64,000 bases of DNA from Brasilonema angustatum HA4187-MV1 (GTDB lineage Bacteria; Cyanobacteriota; Cyanobacteriia; Cyanobacteriales; Nostocaceae): the NCBI GenBank assembly GCA_019359695.1, contig JAHHGV010000046.1:1-64000 (forward strand), given 5' to 3'. Below, one piece after another: positions 43,366-52,466 of this stretch; within the stretch, counting starts at the first letter, position 1, and the number at the start of each line of letters is the position of its first letter. The translations under genes and the position numbers were made by a program. The notes below the pieces were generated by a model that saw only the letters and a list, made by a program, of their open reading frames with translations, was not told where the DNA came from and did not search any database.

Positions 43366-44430
43366 TTATTTTTGACTGATTGTTGGCGGAGTAATTGCTG
43401 CGTATTGTTCAGGTGTTAGCATGGCTTCCTCAACATTGAGAGGTTTGGGAAGCAAGCCATTTTTATAGAAGTAATCTACAACTCGCTGTTGTTTCTTAAT
43501 TAAGTCAGGAGAAATGGCTGTCAATCCATAGCCGCGACGGCTGATTACCAAGTCCATGACATCAGGAGGTAGTTTCTGATACGGTGCGATTAGCTTTGCG
43601 GTTTCTTGGGGATGTGCTTCGGCCCAGCGCTCGATTTTATCCATCTCCTCAATGACTATCCGCAGCAATTCGGGATTGTCAATTGCAAACTGCTTTCCGG
43701 CTATATAATATCCACCAGGTGAATCAAGCCCTTCGGCATTCTTAATCACTCGTGCTTTACCCAATTTTTCCGCTCGGGCTAGATGGGGATCGCCAGTTAC
43801 CCAAACGGGAATTTTGCCTGACAAAAACGCACTACTAGCTTCTACGTTGGGTATACTCTGGACTTGAATATCGCTATATTTCAAACCCGCATCTTCCAAA
43901 GCTCTAAGAATGAAATAGTGAGAGGCAGAAGCTTTTTGGAAGACTACTTTTTGCCCTTTGATGTCTTTGATGTTTTTGATAGGAGAATCCGGCGGGACAG
44001 CGATCGCACTTTTTCTACCGTCACTTCGTTTACCAACAATATAAACGATCTGAGCGCCAGCTGCTTGAGCGAAGATGGGGGGAGTTTCCCCCACAGAACC
44101 CAAATCTATTTTGCCGACATTCATCGCTTCCATCAACTGCGGACCTTGGGCAAATTGCCCCCATTCCACCTTGATACCCAAGGGTTCCAGACGCTTTTCC
44201 AATACTTTTGTTACCCTAACCAAATCGCCAGCTTGTTGATACCCCATGCGGAGAACTTTGGTCTTAATTCCAGATGTCTTGGTGTCTGATACTTGGTTAG
44301 CAGGAGATTGGTTTTGTTGCGTGCAACTGACTAACGTCAACGAAGTTGCTAGAGTTAACAATCCTGGCACTAAAAGCAGCGTAAAGCGGCGAAAGATTTT
44401 GAGAGACTGAGGTTTGACTACAGCAACCAT
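43366..44430 (-). CDS. SsuA-like ABC transporter substrate-binding lipoprotein 4
   Basis: A 354-residue sulfonate-type binding protein. The signal peptide ends in a lipobox (LTLVSC, Cys near residue 35). Mature features are GPQLMEAMNVGKIDLGSVGE then TPPIFAQAAGA, DIKGQKVVFQKASASHYFIL, VWVTGDPHLARAEKL and a C-terminal LTPEQYAAI. The GE-T-PP variant groups it with lipoprotein 5 (48870) rather than 2 and 3 (GE-S-PP). The ATG at 44430 is preferred over an upstream TTG at 44460. It lacks its own permease and must borrow one. Confidence 0.9.
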   Translation of the reverse strand: MVAVVKPQSLKIFRRFTLLLVPGLLTLATSLTLVSCTQQNQSPANQVSDTKTSGIKTKVLRMGYQQAGDLVRVTKVLEKRLEPLGIKVEWGQFAQGPQLMEAMNVGKIDLGSVGETPPIFAQAAGAQIVYIVGKRSDGRKSAIAVPPDSPIKNIKDIKGQKVVFQKASASHYFILRALEDAGLKYSDIQVQSIPNVEASSAFLSGKIPVWVTGDPHLARAEKLGKARVIKNAEGLDSPGGYYIAGKQFAIDNPELLRIVIEEMDKIERWAEAHPQETAKLIAPYQKLPPDVMDLVISRRGYGLTAISPDLIKKQQRVVDYFYKNGLLPKPLNVEEAMLTPEQYAAITPPTISQK

Positions 44431-44616
44431 AGGTTTTTTCTTAATCAATAAGTGTTGCAACCATCAATGGAGACTCCGAATATGAGGTAACTTTTAGGGG
44501 GCATGGAAAACAATTGATCAAGGCAAAACTCAAAATTTTAAGAAAGAGTCAGGTGGACAATGCCCACCCAAACCCAAGTAGCCCTAATCGTTGTCAAATC
44601 AAATAAATTTGCTCTC

Positions 44617-46101
44617 TTAGCGACCAACACTCACCAGATATTCTTGAGCTTCTTTCTCAATTAGCGTACCCTTGAAGAAGTCACGATTGAGACTGGTGTA
44701 CAATTCCAAAGGATGGATAGATAAGAAGTAACGCAAGTCTTCTTCGCTGAGAATGCCACGTTCCACAAAGCTATAAGCGTTGGAGGTGACAGCTGTGATA
44801 TCTGGCACATCCCAGTGACCGGAATCGGAACCCAAGAAGGCTTTTACTCTGTCACCAAATGGATTCGCTTTTTGATGGAAGGCATAGGCAACGCGGGTGT
44901 CGTCTGATTCTGTGCCAAAGTAGAAGTGATTTAGGAAGCGATCGCGCACATCTTCCGGTTTTGTAATTCCAGCTTCTGCAAATTCATTGAGATCACCTGG
45001 ATCTTCCGGTGCAAAGTATTTTCCGTGGAAGCCTAAACCACTACCAATTTCCTCAAAGCGATCGCTCAATTCTGCTCCACCATAACGAGCGAACAGTTCG
45101 CGCAATTCTTCCTTATTTACGTTCCCTGGATGATTGTTCTGTAAAATTTCCGGATTGCGAGTTTCCCAGTACCATATGATATCAGTATAAAGACTTGCGC
45201 CCCAAGCAGAACCACCTTCTAGGAAAGCAAACTTCAAGGTAGGGAAACGGCGGGTAACACCACCAAAAAACAGTGCTTTGCAGAAGGCTTCACCCGCTGA
45301 GGCAAAGTGTCCAATATGATTGTATTGGTAATTAGAAATCGAGCGGCGAGCAGTCCAACCCATACCAGAAGCATGGGTAGTCGGGACAACTTTCAATTCC
45401 ACACACTTTGCCCAGAAGGGATCGTAATCATAAGCGCTATCCAAGGCAAAGGTATCAATCCAGGTTGCTTCCCGTTGCACTTCTTCAGGATATTTCTCAA
45501 AGCCAGGAATAACGCGGGTGACGTAACCAGGAATTTGAATCGCTTTGAGTCCCAGTTCTTTAACTGCATATTCTAATTCCTCAATTCCTTCTTGGGGTGT
45601 ATTTAGAGGAATTGTGGCAATAGGAGTGAGGCGATCACTATAAGCACGGAATATATCTGCATGATAAAGGTTCGCCGCACGGCAAACAGCCCGCCGCATT
45701 TCTTCGTTCTTGATTTGCGGTGCTAGCGTTGCCAAATTCGGATACAGCACAGCAAAGTCTGTCCCCGCTTCTTGTAACCGTTCATGCAGCAGCTTTGGCA
45801 GGCTGATAGTTGCCAGATTTAACGTGTCCTTAGTAGGACGACCCCAGAAGGGAGGACGAGCTGTACGATAAGTACGGCGTTCTTCCCAAGTTTGCTGGAA
45901 CCAACGATAACGTCCAGCACCAGGTAGATGCGATCGGAAGCTATCGGCAATCTTAGAACCACCCACTTGAGCTAAATAATCGAGAAAGGCTGGCTCAAAT
46001 TCCTGGGTATGGACATCAGTATCAATGATGGGGTAACCTAGTTGCTCCCGAATCTGTGCTGATCGAGACTTCTTTGTGGGACGTTCAAGCGCAATTGTCA
46101 T
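44617..46101 (-). CDS. amidohydrolase-family (Amidohydro_2) enzyme, copy A
   Basis: A 494-residue TIM-barrel metal-dependent hydrolase or decarboxylase of the ACMSD-like group. YPIIDTDVHTQEF near residue 23 carries the D-x-H metal motif; further ligands lie in VVPTTHASGMGW and GHFASAGEAF; the C-terminal FLGSDSGHWDVPDIT supplies the metal-binding Asp. Members decarboxylate aromatic acids or hydrolyse ring compounds. It heads the organosulfur minus-strand block and has a paralogue at 61819-63357 that heads another. Upstream lie an ORF of 33 codons and a degenerate shared palindrome (46355-46388). The substrate is unknown. Confidence 0.85.
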   Translation of the reverse strand: MTIALERPTKKSRSAQIREQLGYPIIDTDVHTQEFEPAFLDYLAQVGGSKIADSFRSHLPGAGRYRWFQQTWEERRTYRTARPPFWGRPTKDTLNLATISLPKLLHERLQEAGTDFAVLYPNLATLAPQIKNEEMRRAVCRAANLYHADIFRAYSDRLTPIATIPLNTPQEGIEELEYAVKELGLKAIQIPGYVTRVIPGFEKYPEEVQREATWIDTFALDSAYDYDPFWAKCVELKVVPTTHASGMGWTARRSISNYQYNHIGHFASAGEAFCKALFFGGVTRRFPTLKFAFLEGGSAWGASLYTDIIWYWETRNPEILQNNHPGNVNKEELRELFARYGGAELSDRFEEIGSGLGFHGKYFAPEDPGDLNEFAEAGITKPEDVRDRFLNHFYFGTESDDTRVAYAFHQKANPFGDRVKAFLGSDSGHWDVPDITAVTSNAYSFVERGILSEEDLRYFLSIHPLELYTSLNRDFFKGTLIEKEAQEYLVSVGR

Positions 46102-46117
46102 GATAATTTCTCCACAG

Positions 46118-46219
46118 TTATGTCACTCGTTGACTTTCACAAGTCGTAAACCCTGACGAAAATCGAGCTTCATGATCGAGCAAAAATTGAAAATCTGGCA
46201 TGGGATAACTTTTTACCAT
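46118..46219 (-). CDS. 33-residue upstream ORF before amidohydrolase A
   Basis: An ORF beginning MVKSYPMPDFQFLLDHEARF ends 16 bp before the amidohydrolase start codon, inside its 5' leader. No Shine-Dalgarno sequence is evident, and only one Cys is encoded. It could be a leader peptide or a chance frame. Confidence 0.25.
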   Translation of the reverse strand: MVKSYPMPDFQFLLDHEARFSSGFTTCESQRVT

Positions 46220-46354
46220 GCCTGTATATACTCAGAGGATTTTCTGGAGGAAAATTCAATGCTGTTTTTGTGCCAGCAATACCCGGAAAAAAACGGGCGT
46301 TGCTAGATTGCTCAAAGTGTCTGAGTGATTGCTCTGTGCAATACTTGCACAGAA

Positions 46355-46388
46355 AAAATACTGTTTGTCTACCAAACTATCGGATTTT
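46355..46388. promoter_or_regulatory. degenerate 34-bp palindrome upstream of amidohydrolase A
   Basis: AAAATACTGTTT, the same left arm as the ssuB site, a 10-bp spacer, then CTATCGGATTTT. Spacing matches exactly; the right arm keeps C, G, A and TTTT but lacks GTAT. It is about 255 bp upstream of the amidohydrolase. Confidence 0.4.
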
Positions 46389-46559
46389 TATTGATCAGTA
46401 GTATGACACACCAAGAGCGACAAGACAAGTCTTTAGTAAACAAACTATACGTTAATCTAAGTTTTTGGTTTGCTAACTTTTAGATAAAATAAATAAAAAC
46501 CCAAGAAGGCTTTCATTACTTTTATCAGGTAATCTCTATTTGGAATACACTATCAGTGT

Positions 46560-46593
46560 ATAATACTGTAATTAGATCGATATACCGTATTAT
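46560..46593. promoter_or_regulatory. 34-bp palindromic operator candidate (GST/CmcJ/SsuA promoter)
   Basis: ATAATACTGTAA, a 10-bp spacer, then ATACCGTATTAT; the arms match at 10 of 12 positions with ATAC to GTAT 24 bp apart. It lies 183 bp upstream of the GST gene and about 460 bp from the divergent amidohydrolase gene. The remaining divergent region 46220-46775 holds no recognised gene. Confidence 0.6.
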
Positions 46594-46775
46594 AGAGCTT
46601 GGCTGGTGTAGATACCTGCCAGGGAAAATTCTAAATTTCCATAGATAAATTCGGGAGGCGTTGCAATCCTAATAAGCAAATTCTCACAATATCTCTGAGT
46701 AATAATACTTCGCGTTACCCCACACTTGAGCGCAACTTCATAAGATAAGCACAATATTTACTAGGATTGCATTCC

Positions 46776-47429
46776 ATGAGCAACATAGAACTTTACTTCG
46801 CTAAAGGCTCTACCTTCTCCCAACGAACTCGTGTTGTTTTGCTGGAAAAAGGAATTGACTTTACTCCGATTGAAATTGACTTACAGAACAAACCGGATAA
46901 GTTTACACAGATTTCTCGCTATGGCAAAGTCCCAGCCATCAAACATGGGGATATTGAGATATATGAGTCTGCCATCACCAATGAGTATCTAGATGAAGTC
47001 TTCCCGGAACCACCTCTATTGCCCCACGATCCGGGAGCGAAAGCGATCGCCCGTATCTGGATCGACTACGCCAACACTCGCCTTGTACCTGCTTTTAATA
47101 AATTCCTACGGGGTAAAGATAGCACTGAACAGGAACAGGGACGAAGAGAGTTCCTAGAATCTCTCTTATATATAGAGCAAGAAGGATTAGGCAAGCTATC
47201 CGGTGATGGTCAGTACTGGTTAGGGGATAAACTGAGTTTAGTTGATATCAGCTTTTATCCTTGGTTTGAACGCTTGCCCCTTTTGGAACACTTCCGTAAA
47301 TTCACACTACCAGCAGAAACAGCTCGCTTGCAGCAATGGTGGAATAAACTGCGCGATCGCCAATCAATTCGGGAAGTTGAAAATCCCGTCAGCTATTATT
47401 ATAGAGCGATTTACCAAGATTCTCGGTGA
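46776..47429 (+). CDS. glutathione S-transferase family protein
   Basis: A 217-residue GST. The N-domain has [20 protein letters not shown] (Ser-type active site), [20 protein letters not shown] and the glutathione-binding [16 protein letters not shown]. The C-domain shows [20 protein letters not shown], the GST folding motif. It opens the plus-strand block GST, CmcJ-like, SsuA, so glutathione conjugation or removal during breakdown of a sulfur compound is plausible. The ATG at 46776 is preferred to a TTG at 46767. Confidence 0.88.
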   Translation: MSNIELYFAKGSTFSQRTRVVLLEKGIDFTPIEIDLQNKPDKFTQISRYGKVPAIKHGDIEIYESAITNEYLDEVFPEPPLLPHDPGAKAIARIWIDYANTRLVPAFNKFLRGKDSTEQEQGRREFLESLLYIEQEGLGKLSGDGQYWLGDKLSLVDISFYPWFERLPLLEHFRKFTLPAETARLQQWWNKLRDRQSIREVENPVSYYYRAIYQDSR

Positions 47430-47519
47430 ACCCACAGCAGTGGGTGCTGCTCAAAAGTAGGGCAATGCTTTCTTACAGCGTGGTTTGTCACCAAAACATT
47501 GAACACAAGGATGCAACCT

Positions 47520-48377
47520 ATGAGCCTATCCAGCCCAATTTTATCTAAACCCGTCTTAGAGGATTTGCCTTATGTTGAGGCAGTTCTCAATTACCTGACT
47601 CCAATGGCAGAGAAGCCTGTTAACTACACCTACGAACCACCACCAGGTGTTCCAAGACAGAACGGAGTATACGAGGCGCACAAGCTGCCGATTCGCAATG
47701 CTAGAGCGATTGCACAAGATTTATCCTTAGAGCGAGAGGGCTTTGCTTACGCCGCCCACAAAAGCGCCGTCCGCGACTTTTACGATGAGGACGAGGTACG
47801 TCGCGTCTACTACCCAGAAGCCGAAAAACTTTTGGCAGATGTGACGGGCGCAAAAAAGGTATTGGTGTTCGATCACAACGTTCGTAATATTGAGCGGGCG
47901 AAGCAGGGTGCAAAGGAGCCAGTAAAGCGGGTACACAACGACTTCACCGCCAAGTCCGGTTATAGTCGCGCCCGTGCTGTGCTGACAGCATTTGGTACAG
48001 ATGACGCTGACGAGCTTCTGCAGCATCGGTTCAGCGTTGTCAACGTCTGGCGACCGATTGCTAAACCAGTGCAAGAGTCTCCATTGGCAGTGTGTGATGC
48101 GCAAAGCATAGCGCCCCAAGACTTGGTAGCTGGCGACCTCGTATACCGTGATCGCGTTGGCGAGACTTACGCGATTACATACAACCCGACGCACCGCTGG
48201 TTCTACTTTCCGCAATTGCAACCGAACGAGGCGCTATTTATCAAGTGCTTCGATTCTGCGGAGGATGGACGGGCGCGGTTTGCCGCCCACACTGCGTTCG
48301 ACGACCCGACAAGCCCGCCGGACGCCCCACCGCGCCAGAGTATTGAACTGCGGGCGTTAGTTTTTTATGCCAACTAG
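47520..48377 (+). CDS. CmcJ/NvfI-family oxygenase
   Basis: A 285-residue protein of the CmcJ/NvfI family (2-oxoglutarate/Fe-type hydroxylases and desaturases). Landmarks are EAHKLPIRNARA, RDFYDEDEVRRVYYPEAEKL, VLVFDHNVRNIERAKQGAKE followed by PVKRVHNDFTAKSG, where HND gives the H-x-D iron ligands, then VVNVWRPI and QLQPNEALFIKCFDSA with HTAF, the distal His region. The start at 47520 follows AAGGA; 47511 is possible. The gene is GC-richer than its neighbours, suggesting transfer. The substrate is unknown; an oxidative step on a sulfur compound is inferred from context. Confidence 0.8.
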   Translation: MSLSSPILSKPVLEDLPYVEAVLNYLTPMAEKPVNYTYEPPPGVPRQNGVYEAHKLPIRNARAIAQDLSLEREGFAYAAHKSAVRDFYDEDEVRRVYYPEAEKLLADVTGAKKVLVFDHNVRNIERAKQGAKEPVKRVHNDFTAKSGYSRARAVLTAFGTDDADELLQHRFSVVNVWRPIAKPVQESPLAVCDAQSIAPQDLVAGDLVYRDRVGETYAITYNPTHRWFYFPQLQPNEALFIKCFDSAEDGRARFAAHTAFDDPTSPPDAPPRQSIELRALVFYAN

Positions 48378-48535
48378 TACTCGATCACAGCAACTTTGAT
48401 GGGTTAAAAACGAACTGCCAAAGCGCCAAGAACGCAAAGGAAGAGAAAGAAGAATAAATATAAAAATGTGTTTACCCCGCAAAGTTGTTGTGGTTAACTC
48501 TAGCAGTTTGTGTGATTAATTTTGAGGGGTTGCAA

Positions 48536-48564
48536 GATTCCCGACTTCACAGAAGTCGGGAATC
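48536..48564. repeat. dispersed hairpin, copy 3 (GATTCCCGACTTC)
   Basis: GATTCCCGACTTC, loop of three, then GAAGTCGGGAATC; a perfect 13-bp stem. It is in the 492-bp gap between the CmcJ-like gene and the SsuA gene. Confidence 0.65.
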
Positions 48565-48750
48565 TGATTATTCATAACCTCTCACAACTAATGAAACAAA
48601 CCACTAGTGCTGTATAAGTGAGCGCTAGTCAGATTGTTATAAGTAGACCTCTCCATAGTGCAATTTGTTAAGCGTAACAGCTTAACTTTTGCTGGTAGCC
48701 GTCCTTTTTAAGCACCTTCAGCAGGTCTAAAAATTTCACTCTTCAACAAA

Positions 48751-48853
48751 CTAGTACAGTGCGGCGTAAGTTTAGATAGGGTTATACTGCCAAACGCTTC
48801 CCCTTAAAAGTCCATATTTACACCCTAACCGAATTTACGCTTTGGAGTACTAG
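48751..48853. mobile_element. 103-bp MITE-like palindromic element
   Basis: Ends CTAGTAC (48751-48757) and GTACTAG (48847-48853) are perfect inverted repeats. Inside them GCGTAA faces TTACGC, and GGGTTA faces CCTAACC. It has no coding capacity. It ends 17 bp before the SsuA start codon, so it probably supplies the leader of that gene. Confidence 0.5.
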
Positions 48854-48869
48854 AAGAAATACAATACCG

Positions 48870-49910
48870 ATGAAAATATCATTCCTTGCACAACGTCGCA
48901 CTGCATTAAAGCGCCTTGTCCAATATACAGTGGTGGGATTGTTTGCACTATCAACTGCCTTGGCTGTTAGTTTTGTGCAAAGCACCCAAGCCCAAACCAC
49001 ACCAAGATTTAAATCCACAGTAATTAATTTGGCTTATCAAACCTCTGGGGATATAGTCAAAGCCAAAAAAGTTGTAGAGCCACGTTTCAAGGCATTGGGT
49101 GTTACTGTGAATTGGATTGGACCATTCCCCGCTGGACCGCAACTCATAGAAGCGATGAATGCAGGTAGGGTTGATATCGGTACTGTGGGAGAGACACCAC
49201 CAATATTTGCCCAAGCTGCGGGGATAACAGAAGTCGTTTATATTGCTGCACGCAGACCCAGCAAAGGTCTGAACCAAGGCATTGTGGTGAGAGATAATTC
49301 TCCTATTAAGAAACTATCGGATATTAAAGGTAAGAAAGTAGCTTTTCAAAGAGGATCGAATGCACATTATTTATTAGCAAAAGCTTTAAAAGAGGTGGGC
49401 TTAAAAATCGCTGATGTTCAAGTCCTTGGTCTGACTCCATCTGAAGCCCGCGATGCTTTTATTCAGAACAAAGTTGAGGTTTGGGTAGGAGGGGATCCCT
49501 TTTTAGCTCTTGTAGAAAAAAGCATTCCTATTCGCAATCTCAGAAATGCCGGAGGGATTAATACTCTAGGTGGATTTTATATTGCTAGGCGTGAATTTAT
49601 CACTCAAAATCCCGAATTGACGCGAGTGTTTTTAGAGGAAGCAGACAAGGTGGGAGAATGGGCTGATCAAAACCCAAGCGAAGCTGCCAAACTTCTTGCT
49701 CCTGAGTTGAAAATTGACCAATCTGTTTTAGAAACAGTCGCACGTCGAACCGTTCGTCGATTAAGAAAACTGACACCTTCCATCATTGCCGAACAACAAC
49801 AAGTTGCTGACTTTTATTTCCAAGAAAAAATCATCCCTCGCAAGGTAGATATTAAGGGGGCTGTCCCAACTCAACTATTGCAAGCCATTACACCTGGGAG
49901 GCTCAATTAG
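48870..49910 (+). CDS. SsuA-like ABC transporter substrate-binding protein 5
   Basis: A 346-residue sulfonate-type binding protein. Unlike the other four it lacks a lipobox and has a cleavable signal peptide (LFALSTALAVSFVQSTQAQT). Mature features are GPQLIEAMNAGRVDIGTVGE, TPPIFAQAAG, DIKGKKVAFQRGSNAHYLLA and VWVGGDPFLALVEK. In a Gram-negative envelope it would be a soluble periplasmic protein. It closes the GST and CmcJ block and has no adjacent permease or ATPase. Confidence 0.9.
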   Translation: MKISFLAQRRTALKRLVQYTVVGLFALSTALAVSFVQSTQAQTTPRFKSTVINLAYQTSGDIVKAKKVVEPRFKALGVTVNWIGPFPAGPQLIEAMNAGRVDIGTVGETPPIFAQAAGITEVVYIAARRPSKGLNQGIVVRDNSPIKKLSDIKGKKVAFQRGSNAHYLLAKALKEVGLKIADVQVLGLTPSEARDAFIQNKVEVWVGGDPFLALVEKSIPIRNLRNAGGINTLGGFYIARREFITQNPELTRVFLEEADKVGEWADQNPSEAAKLLAPELKIDQSVLETVARRTVRRLRKLTPSIIAEQQQVADFYFQEKIIPRKVDIKGAVPTQLLQAITPGRLN

Positions 49911-50073
49911 TTTTTAAATCTGAATGTATTTGTAGTTGACGATATAAAGACTTTACAGCGTTTTTCAATTGATTTCATTCCTTCACTCTCTGTCTCAAAC
50001 GTACTCTAATAAGCTGAAAATTGCTGTAAAGTGCGTTTGCCGTATTTAATATAGATACGCGTTGTATTGCCTA

Positions 50074-50502
50074 ATGAAAATGCAAAACATCAACTTGATT
50101 GTCAGACCGTATCAAGAGCAAGATGAGGAACAAGTTATCAAGTTGTGGCATTGCTGCTGTTTAGTTGTGCCTTGGAATGATCCCAAACGTGATATTTGGC
50201 TCAAGTTGCTCTTTCAGCCAGAATTATTTCTGGTTGGTCTGATTGATTCTCAAGTAGTTGCTACCATCATGGCAGGATATGAAGGTCATCGCGGTTGGCT
50301 TAACTACTTAGCCGTAGAGCCAAACCATCAACGGCAGGGTATAGGTCGGTATATGGTAGAAGAAGCGATCGCTAAACTCAAAGATTTAAATTGTCTCAAA
50401 ATTAACTTACAGATACGCACATCCAACACAGCCGTTATCGAGTTTTACAAGCGCCTTGGTTTCAAAATGGATGATGTTGTTAGTATGGGTAAGCGGCTAT
50501 AA
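50074..50502 (+). CDS. GNAT-family N-acetyltransferase (YpeA-like)
   Basis: A 142-residue acetyltransferase. The acetyl-CoA pyrophosphate-binding signature EPNHQRQGIGRYMVEEAIAK is near residue 88, with MAGYEGHRGWLNYLAV before it and a C-terminal FYKRLGFKMDD after. This is the YpeA pattern. The acceptor is unknown. The ATG at 50074 is used rather than a TTG at 50062. Confidence 0.85.
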   Translation: MKMQNINLIVRPYQEQDEEQVIKLWHCCCLVVPWNDPKRDIWLKLLFQPELFLVGLIDSQVVATIMAGYEGHRGWLNYLAVEPNHQRQGIGRYMVEEAIAKLKDLNCLKINLQIRTSNTAVIEFYKRLGFKMDDVVSMGKRL

Positions 50503-51121
50503 AAAACTAAGACACTGCAACGCCAAATTTGTTAATTAACCGCAGAGAATATATAGGACTCCTATTTGATTTTTGAAAAAAACTCCGTACACCTTTATTC
50601 CTTCTTCCCCTTCGGGTTCGCCAGTCCCCCATCGTGACGGAGACCGCCAAGACGGGGGCTGGTCTCACCTGTTGCCTGTTGCCTGTTGCCTGTCTCCACG
50701 AGTGATTCAGATATCAAATCGGATTGCTATATCCCTCTTCTGTCACTTTCCGGGTGAGCAATCTCTGGAAGGCTTATCAGGCAAACAATACAAGCTATCC
50801 TATTAGAAAAAAATGGGTGTGGTCTTTATTATTAGAAAAAAATTGTGCGATCCCTTACCAAATAAAAGCTCTAGAATTCAAAAATGGTAAATGTTTTCGG
50901 AGAGTGACAGAACAGGGATATAGCAATTCTAAATCATTTGTAAAACTCTCTGTTTTCCTCCTCTGTGTTCTGGTGGATCTGTGCGGTTTATTCACGCTTA
51001 GTTTATTTTACAAATCAGATAAGACTGCTATAGAAAAAAGATGTTAACAGATAAGCGATTAGAATTATCATATAATTATTAGTTAACCTAATTGTTAGCA
51101 TCACACATTAAAACTCCCCTC
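50503..51121. repeat. intergenic region with heptamer repeat and GC-rich palindrome
   Basis: CCTGTTG is repeated 3.7 times at 50668-50693, a short tandem heptamer of the kind common in heterocystous cyanobacteria. Just before it, CCCTTCGGGTTCGCCAGTC (50608-50625) and the imperfect palindrome CCAGTCCCCC with GGGGGCTGG lie at 50621-50662. The remainder is AT-rich and holds no convincing gene. Confidence 0.55.
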
Positions 51122-52393
51122 ATGAAAATTTGGAATAGACAACTAGGCGATCGCGTAAGTAATATCACTTACCACTATTTACCTGCCTTGCGTTGGCGTA
51201 ATTTTCGCCTGTTTTTTGGGGGACAGTTACTATCAATGTCTGGGACATTTATGACCCAGCAATTAACTATTCCTTGGCTGGTATACGATTTAACTAAATC
51301 GGCTTGGTTGTTGGGAGTTGCAGGCTTTGTACAATTTTTACCTACGTTATTAGTGATTCCGTTTTCGGGCGTATTGTCTGATCGCTGGAGTCGTCGTGAT
51401 TTATTAATGCTAGTGCAGATATTGGGAATTAGCGTTTCCCTGGCATTAACGATTCTTACCTTTAGGAATTCGATGACGTTTCCCATCCTATTGGTACTGA
51501 GTGTTCTCAATGGTTTTCTCAAGGGATTAGATATGCCCGTGCGTCATACAATCGTCACCGAAACCGTAGACGATCGCGCCGATTGGAGTAATGCGATCGC
51601 CTTGAATTCAGTGATGTTAAGTTCCTCGCTGGTATTGGGGCCCGCTATGGGCGGGATTTTGATTGCGACGCTAGGGGTGAAATATTGTTTTCTCTACGAT
51701 ACCCTCAGCTATATTCCTGCCATTTTTACCCTGCTAGCAATGCGGCTGAAAGTCAGACCGATGCAGACTCTTACGAGCCTTAGTGATACTTTGCTGAAAT
51801 TGCGGGAGGGCTTTGAATATGTCTCTAAATTCCAGCCGATTAGAGCAATTTTATTAATGCTGGCCTTAGAGGGTTTAGTCGGGATGTCTCATGTCGCGCT
51901 CATGCCCGTCTTCGCGGCTAAGATTTTAAATGGGGATGCAACTACGATGGCTCACCTCAGCACCTCAGCACCGATTGGATCGTTGCTTGCTTGTTTGTAT
52001 CTGAGTGTCAGGCGAGGGATTGCGGGCTTAGAGCGTTTGATTGTAGTCGCTCAAGTCTTGATCGGGATAAGTTTGATGTCCTTTTCACTATCGCGTCAAG
52101 TTGGGCTATCCATAATCATACTGGTGTTTACAGGTTGCTTTACCATCCTACAGATGACGAGTAGTAATATGATTATCCAAACGCTAGTTGCCGAGGATAA
52201 GCGCGGACGGGTAATGAGTTTTTATGCCCTAGCAATGGTGGGTACAATGCCCTTTGGGAATTTGTTAGCTGGAACTTTGGCAGATAATTTTGGTGCGACT
52301 AATGCCTTGATTGTCTGTGGTAGTCTGAGTATCTTAGGTGGGCTATGGTTCTGTGCACAATTACCAGCAGTGAGCCGTTGGATTGATCGCTAA
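51122..52393 (+). CDS. MFS exporter (EntS-like)
   Basis: A 423-residue major facilitator with twelve predicted helices. It has LRWRNFRLFFGGQLLSMSGT, GVLSDRWSRRDLLM (loop 2-3 signature) and TLVAEDKRGRVMSFYALAMV in the second half, the same pattern as the MFS gene at 33592 but only distantly similar to it. The ATG at 51122 is chosen over TTG at 51092. It is convergent with the symporter gene. The cargo is unknown. Confidence 0.87.
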   Translation: MKIWNRQLGDRVSNITYHYLPALRWRNFRLFFGGQLLSMSGTFMTQQLTIPWLVYDLTKSAWLLGVAGFVQFLPTLLVIPFSGVLSDRWSRRDLLMLVQILGISVSLALTILTFRNSMTFPILLVLSVLNGFLKGLDMPVRHTIVTETVDDRADWSNAIALNSVMLSSSLVLGPAMGGILIATLGVKYCFLYDTLSYIPAIFTLLAMRLKVRPMQTLTSLSDTLLKLREGFEYVSKFQPIRAILLMLALEGLVGMSHVALMPVFAAKILNGDATTMAHLSTSAPIGSLLACLYLSVRRGIAGLERLIVVAQVLIGISLMSFSLSRQVGLSIIILVFTGCFTILQMTSSNMIIQTLVAEDKRGRVMSFYALAMVGTMPFGNLLAGTLADNFGATNALIVCGSLSILGGLWFCAQLPAVSRWIDR

Positions 52394-52466
52394 ATTCCTC
52401 TCGTCAAGGCACTTTGCTTGGTATGTTACGCTTGCTTATTCTTTTGAGTTTTACACTCAATTTATG

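Noticed and set aside
48751-48853. Possible riboswitch upstream of SsuA 5
   Set aside because: The symmetric ends and lack of any known riboswitch core fit a miniature palindromic element better.
50668-50693. Tandem heptamers considered as a CRISPR array
   Set aside because: The units are 7 bp and contiguous with no spacers, so it is a simple tandem repeat.
50573-51047. Two overlapping frames between the GNAT and MFS genes
   Set aside because: They run through a heptamer repeat and a GC palindrome and lack protein-like composition.
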